Source: Pampus argenteus
Lineage: Eukaryota; Chordata; Actinopteri; Scombriformes; Stromateidae
Length of the DNA stretch: 64,000 nucleotides
NCBI GenBank assembly: GCA_036937835.1
Contig: CM072862.1
Span: 15,140,501-15,204,500, forward strand
Direction of reading: 5' to 3'
The first letter of the stretch is position 1. Every line of letters begins with the position of its first letter. The notes under the pieces are model-generated. The model ran no database searches. It saw only the letters and a list, made by a program, of their open reading frames with translations, and had not been told where the DNA came from. Positions 44,301-56,300 of this stretch are shown here, in pieces. Position numbers and translations under genes: made by a program.

Positions 44301-47300
44301 GCACTCAGTTTCCACTGCAGTGTGGGTCACAGGTGCTGCCAATGCTGCTCCCTCTCCCCACTCTGTCATTCACACTCATACAGACACATACACACACATG
44401 CACTGTACACATTGCATTTGTAGTCAGTGCAAGCTTTTACAGTCAGAGCTGAAGACAGTGTATCTCATATTAAACATTTTAATGCAAAAATCATTTTATC
44501 AGAAGTGATAAAAAAATATATGCCAAATATATATATCTACTGTTTATATGACAAAAGAAGCAGAGCAGAGAAGGGAAGACGAGGAGACGTGGTGCAGTAC
44601 AGTTTAGCGGATGTAGCTGGTCATTATGCAGAGCTGCTGGGTGTGCTTATCTATTACTGTGGTCAGTGGAGCATGAAGAGCTGAAGACGAGCTGAAAGGG
44701 CGCAAATCCCTTTTCTTCATCCCCATGCCGCCCACCGCTCCCCACCCCAGCCCTCCCCAGCCCTCCCCGCCCCTCCTGCTTCTCTCAGCCCATCTTGGCC
44801 CTGCCCGGCCCCTGCCCTGCCTGCCTTGCCTTCCTTAGGCGCTGGCCCCCAGCATGCAGCTGGCGAGGCTGCCCAGCTGCAGAGGATCAGCTGTAGTCTC
44901 AGTAGGCCTGAAGGGCTGTCTCTCTAAAGAGGAAAGAAGAGCTGGGGTGCGACCAAGGTATGATGACATAACGAGGCCCGAGGAAGCAGCTGCAGGGGTC
45001 AGAGCTTGACAATTGTATTTATTTTATGTGCGAAGGTGTCTTTGTTTCAGTCACTTCACTGCATTTTATAAAAGAAAATGCTTGTTCTGTATATACTATA
45101 CTATTCTGTATATTGTAGTGGCAAGGCCACTTTGTTGGGTATAAATGCCAATAATACTTGTGCATAATTGCATACATGCGTCAGCAGATATTTGCACAAC
45201 AAAGAATCTACTTTTGTCTTTAAACCTTTTAGATAGATTAGATTTAGATAAATCCAAATTCTGTCGCTAAGACCCATTGTGCTTGTTGGCCTTCTTTTAT
45301 ATACCAGATCTCTCAGTTCCCTTCGCTCTCCTCCGCCCTCTCTCTCTCACTTCACGCTGCCTGCAGCTGATGCCAAGAAGAATGTTAGCGATTATTGAAT
45401 ACAAGTGCAAAGCTAAAAGGGAAATGATTCATTTAGAATAATTACTGTTAGAAACAGTTAAAGTCTGCTGACCTAAGTATTTGGTGTTGCCATTGCCGAC
45501 AACATGGAACATATTATCATTGTATAGTTTTGATATACACCAAAACAACCTGACTGTAATGTTCAATGCAGAAAGCTTTTTTTCTGCATTGTAACTGAAT
45601 CAGATTGAGAACTGTATAATCAGATTGAGAACTGTATAAAGGACACAAAACGTGTTCTGTGTGCAACTCAGTGTTAAATTAGATGGCTGGCCACATATTT
45701 CAGACATGCATAGCAGACATACAATATGTTTCATTATACAGTGTTGGCATTGTTTTTAGTATTGATTTACAGATGTTGTCTTGAGAGCATTACAGTTAAG
45801 CTACAGTTGTTTCTAATCAACTTGAAAAAAGCTGACTGCCCATAATATAACCTGACACTTGGATATTCATAGTCTTTTTCCTTCTAAATAAAACAATATT
45901 GTTTTTTGTGCAACTGAGAAATCAGTGCGATTCAGAAGATTATCATTTGAGAAATCACACCACCCACCAACCCAAGGTTTGGAAGTGATCGACATACTGC
46001 ATCAGCAGTAAAATGTAAATAGCTACCAGGTATAAATTGATTGTATTGAATATTTTATTAACCCACTGTGTGGCTAGTTTTTTGATGATTGAGACATATA
46101 TTGGTTTTTCAGAATTGTGAGGAAAAAAGAGCACACGTGACTAAGAAAATGCAAGTTCTAATATATAGAGATGTGAGATGGTTGTATCAAAGTGAAACTT
46201 AGTCTATGCATTAAGAATTATGGGGTCTGCTGGCTCTTCCCGGGGTCTCACAGAGAGACCCTCCTTCATTTTGTTTTCACAGTAAGTCTACATCTAATAC
46301 TACTTCCTACAAATCAATCTCATGAACATTATCAAGTTTTAGTTTGTCTCACCTCAACTAATTTCAAAAAACATCAAAGGTTGAACCCTTGTTTTGATGA
46401 ACGAAGCAACCCTGACTCACTGCTCCTGGTGGAGGTTTAACTCTCATCCCCACCACTCCTAACCTCCCTTGCCAACATTTTTTCCACAGTCACTGCTTAT
46501 CCAGCCGTCCTGTGTCCATGGCGGGTGTGCTGGCAAACAAAACACTAGATGATGTTGTACTCCCCTCTTGTTGGACTGTAGTGGATTGTGATTGGCTAAT
46601 CAAATGCAAACATTTATTTCGCCTTTACTCCCACTTCACAGTGTCTGACATTTTCTCCTCCACTGGCACGGACCCGAGAGTGGGAAGTGTAGAGAGAACC
46701 GTGGTTCCATGGAACTGTTTTCTTTATTGCCGGGAATATGGGGGTGGGCAGGTAATTTAAAACAAAAGTTAAAATCAACACAAATTGTTTAAGCTGCTGC
46801 TACAGTTTTTGCCTAAATACAATGCCATCCACACAGAGAGCAATGATCAAAAGATGTATGCCCTTCAGGCTGTGTTTTTGTTTTATTTAGTGCTGGCTTG
46901 CATTCTTAAACTGAAGACTGCTTAGGGTTTGCAGGAGTTTTCTGTGTAAGGAAATATACCCACAGAGCTGGATCAGCATTCCTAAACCATGTGTATCCTT
47001 CATAGTCCCTTCACCTCTTTCCTCTGTTGTTTCACTATTCAACAGTTGCTTGGCATCTGATACCAAACATGGACACATACTTGTCGATGTTTCACATTGT
47101 CACATTGAATATCCAACTTGTAGACATTTCTTCAGCTTGTTAAATGTGCCCTTGTTTCCCTGGATAACCCTCTCTCAACCTGACATGGAGCTTGCATGTG
47201 AATGTGTCATGCAGAGGAACATGTTAGTGTCCCTGTCGAAGCAGCATCCATTACAGTGTTGGTGTTCACATGGTGGGAGATGTTATTAGGGAGCTCATCG

Positions 47301-50300
47301 CCTCTCTCCTCTGAGAGAATGGATGTGTGATTATGAAGTCATCAGCCATGAACCAGTGAGGCTGCGGAGAAGCACCCCTCCTCATGGGTCCTCAGGGTGC
47401 CATTGATTGGTGACCATGTGTTTGTGCCTGATAGACTGTGAAATGGTGTGTTGCTGCACGGCTGTGTCACACCTGCGTCCCACCAAGGTGATTGATTGGT
47501 TTGGTCATGTGGAATGTTCCCATCTGGTCCGCAGTAATGCATTTTTCTCCTCATTTGTGAATAACAAGCACTGGCAGGAGAATAGTTGGGCTCAGAAAAA
47601 AGGCAAAGGCCAAGCGAAAACATTTTCCCCTTTCCACCTCCCCTTTTTCCTTTTTACCCAGTTAGAAAAAATCAAATAGGCCGAGCTGTGGCACCTGATT
47701 ATCCCGGGAGGGGATAAATACAATCAGGAAATCCACATCTCCTTGCTCACATAGAGATGGATTTTTAGGAAAAAATAAACTGTTTTGTTTGTGCAAAGGG
47801 CAGCAGCTCCAGGGATATCTTTGATTTTTCTGAGAATTTAGAAACATTTTCTTGATTAGCAGCTGTTTGGTTGCAATAGAGGTAAGCTTTTATTTCCCCG
47901 AGCCTAATGTGTTATTTTGTTTCTCATTCCTGCATTCCTCCTGGTTTGATTTCTCTTAATCCTGGTCCCTCTCCTTTAATTGATCTATTCATTCCACCTA
48001 ATGGCTAATTACACATCAGGCTGCATGAGCAGATGCATTTATCATCATAGTACGTAATAATCAGTGACATTTCAACAAAGAAAAAAATAAATATGCAAAT
48101 AAGGACTCATTAACATTTGCTCTTGCTGTTTTGAATAATGTCACTGCTGTCAAGGCTGTATGCAGAAATTGATGTTGAGCTCAGGGCAAGGGAAACATGT
48201 TTTCCACAGTGTTTTGTGGCTCTATCATGTTTTCTCCTACCGTCCTAATGTTGTTGCCGATGCTGGGCTGTACATGTTCTTTCCCTCCAGCCAGGGAGGA
48301 AGCTCTCTTCCTCTCCTGCCTGTTTCCTCGTCCACACTGACCTAACCTCTAACTCAGCCAGCTTTTATTTTTTGTCAGACAGAACCTGATGGAAGCATCA
48401 GACAGTTTTGACAGGATGGATGTACACAAACTGTTGAGAGAAGGAAACAAAAAGAGGCATTTTTAAATTGTATGGGTTTTGTGTCTTGTTGCCAGAAGAA
48501 TACATAAGGAACCACAGAGCCTGCTTAACTTAGATTGAAAGGCACCGAGAGGCCAAAACCTTATACAGGGTAGCGTATCTTGTTTTTTTGTCTTTGTGTC
48601 TTATGTCTGCCATTGCAGAATCAGGATTTTATACTTCTTTTCATGGAAATGAACATAAAAACAATATAAACCTTTACAACAGTATTTAGATGTTGGCTCT
48701 TTCAATACTGATTGCAAAAAGTTCATAAAATGTTCCTTTATGCTATAATTTAGTTAAATTTAAAAATGGTCTGTTAACAAGATAAGAATAATGTTTCGTT
48801 GTTTAGTGCCATGGAAGTCATCTTAGAGAAAAAACGAACCCAAGTGAGCTGGCGTGTGATAAGTTCATTTGGTTTCTGCATTCACAACATTTCCTCATCC
48901 TGTATTGTGTGTTTGTTTTCATGGTCTTGGCTTTTCCTCGGAGCAAGGAAAATTGACTTGTTTTCTGGATGGGAAAAGGCCCTTGGAATGCATCTCAGAG
49001 GCAGTGAAGCACGTTCACTAATTGGCTGTTTTTGTGGCAAGGGTTTTTGAATTGATCCCCAGAGATGCTTAGGTCACTACGTCTCACATTATCAAAATAA
49101 GAGACTCAACACAGAGCCACACTGTGCTGTATTGCAGCCGTGTGATCAATAAGCAGGGTCACTATGAACGACTGACCAACTTGCTTTTTTTTTCCTTTTG
49201 TAGAATTTCATCACCTGAAGTTAATTCGTCACTCTACTGACAGTGTAGGTACCTCAGGTTGCAGAGTTGTAGTTATTTCTGCAAATTAATTTTCTTTTAT
49301 AATGTGGCTAATTCAATGAAATATTATATTTTTACCATCTCAAAAGTTCAAATGTTGCACACACTGGCTAATAGACTAAAGAGTTTTTTTTTCCCATTTG
49401 GTCTTAAAGCATTCTCATATTTTAATTGTTAGTTAGCCAAACAGATGTTGCCTCTGATGTACCCAATTAGTTCACTTGAATGATTGCACATTTGTGAAAC
49501 AGTTATTGTTTTTATTTTTATTTATTTATTGTTAGAACTAATGTGAATCAACAAACATTTCAAAAGTTTGAGGACATGTCACAATAAAACCATACTTTGT
49601 TCCTACTTTAACAGAAATGTTTATTTAAAATCACTAAGTGTACCACTGCTTTCTAGGTGCTTGGTGGGTGGGTGGGTATGTGGGGTATTTTGTTTGTTTG
49701 AACAATGCTACTACTAAGTCGAACCTAACAGAAAAGTGCGTTGATTGCAGTGTTGATGAGAAGATGATCACTGAACTGGTCTGACATCCCTCTTATTATA
49801 ATTTGTGCCATACAGTTCAGAGCAGTTCAGAGAATCAGGCTTTTATTTGTAAGGTTGCTGGTTTGAATCATGCAATAGTGAGGAACACCTGGGTAAAGAA
49901 TGTGGAAGAGAAACATTTCTTTTTTTAAATAAGGCTGTAGAAGTCTGTTGAGTAAAGCGGTGGAGTGTAGTTGAGTAATGGCCAACCATGTAAAGGAGAC
50001 TATTATCCTAAATTAACAAATCTATGCTCTTCCTCTGCTGTAATGAGAGAGGAATGATTGAAAGCATAGGGGAAATGATTCTGGGGTCTGACTAAACAAT
50101 GGTTGAACTCCAATACAAAGTGCTATATTTAGCAACTGAGACTGGGCACAGCTCATCACTCAGATGACACCATCCTAGCTGCAGACTGTGATGGTACTGT
50201 AGCAGCATCAGGCTGTGGGGGCTATCCTGTTTCATAGTGCTAAGCTATCCTACAGATAAATCAAGACTAGAGTAGCTTTACAACAGTTGAATTAATTCAA

Positions 50301-53300
50301 GATAGCTGTTCACACATGCTTTGCATCCACCTTGTCCAAATCTGTGCAAATCTACTAGTTACAGTGGGAGATAATGCACATACTTAAATGACCAAAGCTG
50401 ATACAGAAGTAGGTGAGAAAACCCAACGTCATAACTGCTGCCAGAAGTGCCGTTACAGTGTGTGACCTCCGGGTATTTACTTCACAATCTAGATAGATCT
50501 ATACACAAAAATTGCAAGAAATTCTAAACACATTTGTATTTTGTATTGACGTAGCACTGTGAGATTTAGCCTGACGCTCAAATCTTTTAGTTTGTTCATC
50601 CAGTTCTTATTCTAACTAGTTACATGGTTGCAGCATTTTATGTTTTGACTATTATAAACTCCAGCTGATAAGCAGTCTGAGTTTAAGAATAACTAATACT
50701 AGTAAAATGATTTGAGAGCCAAATGATGATAACGGTGTAACTGTGGATATGATAGAAACTAAATGACAACCAAAAATGTATTGTTGAAGCGAAGCAGGGC
50801 TGACAGTGTTTTATATTTTCCCTGTATTAATATGTCTGGCAGGAAACATTTTGTTGAGTATAGATTCCCTTTTGCACTGAAATACATCAACAATCACTGT
50901 CATACCTTCACTCTGCAGAGCTTTGTGCTAATAAGCAGCTTCACTGAATATTTTAATGGATTTGTTTTTCCTCATGAGATTGATTTTTCATTGCATTAGT
51001 GATATAATGTGTGATGGCAGTCTGCATAATTTGTATTATTGATGGTGATGGCAGTAATTAAAGCCTCTTTACTCATTGCATTTTGCATTTAGTATCTCTT
51101 GCATCTGTGCTGCTTTAAGGCAGATAACTAATTTAGTTCACTGCTCTTTAGACTCATTAGTTGGCCTGTAACACACACATACAAACACTTGCTTAATCCT
51201 ACATAGTCCTGCGCAGAACAAATGGTCCTACTGATGAAATAATAATAACAATATTAGTGTTTCTCGAGCTGTGATGCTCTGGTTTGTTCAGGGAAGGAAA
51301 ACATGACTACTAACAGGACTGTAACTCATGTCCTTGAGTGATGAGTCTTGTTTCAAACTACATAGTTCATTCGGGGAGCTGAAATTTAACAATGTGTTTT
51401 CTGTATTTATTGGGAAAGAGGTTATTACAATGGCCTATTTTTCTCAGAATGAGTTACAGTACACAGCATGTGTGTTAGACAGGAGATTGTGTCACTGCAT
51501 GATAAGCCTACATTTTATTCATTTTATTTAGCTCCTGGCTTTGGAGCTGGCCAACCCAGCAATATCTTCCACTTGATATATCACTTTGTTCTGCTTTACT
51601 TCAGCATCACAAATATGCAATCTCTTGAAATTTGTTTCAGCCACGTAGTTGCAAACTGTAAATGTTAGGGAGTTTTCATAAGCAGGTTTTGTTTTTGCAT
51701 CTTTGCTCCGTTTTGCAAAGAGAGATTATTTAAGAAGCTTCACATGGATTTGAACTGTGTCTCTGTTATACACATGATAAACTATTGACTTATAAAACTG
51801 ATAATCATATTTTTGTTAGGTTGTTTCTTTAATCTTGGTTCTTCCTACTAAGGAGGGAAAAACACCTACTGGTAATTTCCAGTGGGCTTGCAGAAGAAAA
51901 TGGAGTAAAGCAGATGAGTTACTGATCACGGCAGCCAACAACATATCACAGGTCTAAGAGTGGAGATCAGATACCGGATACAGATAGGTGGTCAGAGGGG
52001 TTGCATCTTCAGCAGGCCAGTCTAAGATAAGAGACCTGTTCATCTATGACCTCTATATATGGCACTGAAGTTAATCCCCAAGTATACTGCCACGTGGTCG
52101 TCCCCTAAGACCCTGCTGCATGTTATAAACTCAGTGATTCCTCATCTTCTTGTCCACAGAAATCAAGATACATATAAATTAAACAGAACGAATTTGAGAC
52201 ATCCAATTCACAATATTTCCCATTCATGAAAGTGGGGAATCTCCTAACACTCAATGTGGCGTATATGTTGTTGAAAGACAGCTGCATATTAAATTATTGC
52301 AGTACAGTGATGTTGATCTATCTTCTACACTGAATGGACTATAGCTTTACTTTAGCCTCTGCTTCTCACAATTATAATTTGAGATGGTTTAGTCTTTCTA
52401 CCTCCTGGACCAATTCTGTCTTGTCAAATGTTAAATGAGTGCTGTGAGCTTTGTTGGATGAAGCAAATCCAGATTTGTTCCAAGTACAAAAACATAGTTC
52501 ACTCAGTCCTTTAAAGACAAAGGATTATTTCATATCATTTTGGCTCTATTATGTGGTCATTGCAGAGTTTTATGAGGGTGGGAGCCATAAATGATGCATA
52601 TAACAGAGGTAGTAAACTTGATTCAGAGCTTGGACGTTGCATCCACATGCAAGCTTTTCCAACATCTGAACTGTGCAGATTTCCTAATACACTCGAAAAA
52701 GTCACATTGAGGCAATTCTTTTTTAAAGTAATTTCTATGATGCACATCTTTACCTGCAGATTAGGGCTGTTTTATGTTTGTTATTAAATCATGTTATACT
52801 GCACATTCAAATCAGGTTAAAGAGAAAGTAATGTAAGATTCAGCCTTATGGGACACTTGGTGAATCTTCAGTCTTCATAGGATGATTTGTGACAAAAGAA
52901 ACCCCACTCATCTTATATTTTATACAAGCATTTTTCTATTGTAACAAGTAGTGTCCTTGTGGGTGCACTTGCAAGAGAATATCTCTTGCTAAATGATGAC
53001 AGAGTAGGGTTGCACTTAATGACTAGAAGTCACTTTTTTTCCGAAAGATACATAGACAAAACCTTTTCAGCCATCTGGTCTTCATAGGTGTCACAACCAC
53101 TGTATGCAGGACAGGTGCCTCTTTAATAGCAACTGCATATTGTATGTAATCCCCGTAAAGTCATTGGCATTGCACCCAGCAAGGCAATCATAGAATAGTA
53201 TGATATATCACAACCAATCAGCATCCAGCATTGGAGCAAGGAATACATTTGAGATTAGTTCACCATTAACGTTAAGTTAACCAGACTTGTTAATCCATGA

Positions 53301-56300
53301 AATATCTTCACATATTAAATAATCAATAAACACTATATAGTCCAATGATTATAACATTTTAAAGTGTCAACATTGGAATCTAACCCTAACCCTAATCCCG
53401 TCTTCATATTCCCATGTTGAATATATATATATGTATATTCCCATGTTGACAACAACAATATTTGATCAATACATCTCTATAAAAACATTAAGAATTAAAT
53501 GTACACTGTGGACATGAGGTGAGAGTGGTTTATTGAATAGTGAATACTTAAATTTAAAGGCAGAAATTGCAGACTGTTGGCTGGCTCTACATTATCTGGG
53601 GACTGAGAGCGTGTTTTCACAGACACATCTGTCTGCCCTGGTGGGGCCTAAAACTACACCACTGACCATCAATTATTCACATCAGACACATTGTGTGTGA
53701 CAAAACACATGTTGCCAATGAATATTTTACTCTGAACTCGAATGATAATGCATTTCGTTAAACCACTGTTACACATTTAGACAGACACGTAACAGAAAAT
53801 AAAGAAATAAAAATTCAGTGTGAAAAGAGATCTTCTATCATCCTCCCGTGATAGTAAACCTTGGTGGTAACCGACAACTTAATCCTATTTCCTTTTGCTA
53901 GAGCGATGGCTCAGAACTGTATCACATTATTGTTAGAAGAGAAGCAGCTTTGCCTGTTGAACCATCTTCCCTGATTTCCTCAGCTCTCTTAGTCTCTAGA
54001 GACAGTCTGCACAGATGTAGTACAACCGTCTCCTGCAGGACTGGCCAGATAAGCACAAGTGGATTCTCTTAGATTTGCTGCTGTTCACCTGCGCTTGTGA
54101 AAGCAATGTTCAGATCAGTCATTGTGTAACAAAAGATCCAGGCTATGCAAGTTTTTAACTCACAAAAAAAATATTCACCTTTTCCCAAGAGTAAACAGAA
54201 TTTAGTTCCAGCGCTTGTGTCTGTGCTTGTAATATTTGGAAGTCTGACAAAAATAATGTATAATACCGTTAAAGTTATTCATCATTCTCCCACAGGAGCT
54301 CTCATTTGTTTGTTTGTTTGTTTTTCCAGGGGAGTAAAAGTGCTGAGTTTGGATATTGTGATGTGTATGATTCATGTGTGTTGTATGCTGTAAGTTTTAT
54401 CCTTCCCCTGATGGCTGCTCGGGAGCTTTCCTTTGAGGTGTGCACACTGGATGTGACACTGATAGAAAGACTCTCACTTAAAATTACGATTTCATCAGTA
54501 AAAACACATGCTTTGCATACAGCAAAGTTGTGACTTTACATACTTGTAGAGAAGTGCAGTGTTTGTTTTTTCTTTTGTCCACGCGAATAACAATTGTAAG
54601 AACTATGAAGGTCCCACTTGTCTAAACTACCGAATGTCTGTTCAGTAGTTTCATACATTTATTATCATATTGTTAATGTACCGGTAAACATATTCTAGGT
54701 TTCAGGAAACATAACAACTGTTCTTTGTTTTTCCAGGAAAATCAGAGAGAGCTTCATTTCATGGCTATGGGAGGGATCCTGCAGCATCTGGCTCTCAGGT
54801 GAGCTTCTTATCAGCTGTTAATGCTCCCCAGGTTTCTACAGACATACAGTAAAACTACACATTTAAGTCAGCTTCTATATTTACTAGTTCCAATAAAACA
54901 ATGTAACATGAAAACAAGTTAGGTCATAGTGCTGCAGGCAGTTATACACATGCAGAAATGTATCAGAAAGGAGAGGCAACAAAATCAGTGAGCGGTTAAA
55001 GGTCAACACCTCTTGATGCTGGTACCTCTGCAGACAGAACTAGTTTTTCAATTATTTGTTTTCAGTACGACAAGAAAACAGCTACTAAAAGTAAGCCCCC
55101 CTCTACATGTTTCCTTTCTGTGACAGAGAGATATATGTATGGGAAATCATTGATATACCCCTGAGTTTTGACTCTTACAGCAAGTAAGATATGTTGTTTA
55201 GTCATGTTTTCTATGACACTGTAAAATTTGATCTTGCTTCTCTTCCACTGATTTCAAAAAGGGAATCAGTGTCTTTTTGTAGTCAAGGTTAGATCACTGT
55301 TAAACCCTTTATTCCTATTTAAACCTGCAGAACTTTTAAATATAAATGAACATCCATTACATTCAAGCCCTTGTCAAACAAGTTCACACAATGCTGATTA
55401 AGCCTAAGACCGCCAGATAAATCGCTGTATTTAACAGTACACAGAGTTTTTAAATGTTGTGTTGTGGGATGACTTTCCTGCACTGGCTTAATAAAAGCAC
55501 ACCAGAGAGATCTGTAGCCTGAAACGGCTACATTTTTGTTAGCCCTAATGCAACAGTAGCGCCGGCAGAGCCTGTGGCGTAAGCGCGGCAACAGTGTTTG
55601 TGCAAGTACCCTCAGTGCCAAAAGAGGGAGACAAAAGTCCCGCACTCCAACTTTAAGTAAGAGCTACTTAGACTATAGCTACCACAAACACAGCAGCTTT
55701 TATATTACACTTTGCAATGCAAAATGATATGATGTATTCTTGACTTTTTCAAACATGACGATATATGACCACAAATACACTTCAGTTCAGACACTAACTA
55801 ATAATAATTGCTCAAAGTTGTTGTTTTTTTATTGATAAAAGCTATTTAGAGTTAATGATAATATTGATACTAGGTGTGATATTTTGATGATGTTCAGAAA
55901 AGAGCCCTGCTGTGATATCGATTCAGACCTCTTTGTTCATTAAGTTCTGCCTGTCAGGTGCAAATGATTTGGCTAAAATTGCAAACCTAAATTTCTGAAT
56001 GTCCCTCTGCAATCCAACAACCTCAGAAGTCTTGATAATCTATTTGCTTGCCTCAGTGATATTAAATGTTGGCTATCCCAAAACTTTTTAAAGTTTAATG
56101 ATGATTTATGTCATAGTTGTTGGTCCTACAAATTCTACCAGCCTGCTTCACAGTAAGCTGGTCAAAAATATTAAGTAGCCTGCTGGAAATCATGGAGTAA
56201 TTTTCGATGTAGATCTCTTGTTACTCAAGTAAAGTCATGCTTCTTTAAACTAAAAAAAAATCTCCAAATCAGTTCTTGTCTCCTACTGATCTGTATAAGG

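Larger units (their letters stand above)
38300..54736 (+). other. tcf12 intron 4 (16.4 kb)
   Basis: The largest intron. Apart from the listed features there is no gene; numerous ORFs below 130 codons are in AT-rich or C-rich DNA and match nothing. Stretches 42420-42650, 44690-44957, 46500-46760 and 47660-48170 stand out by composition and clustered transcription-factor words. Confidence 0.6.
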
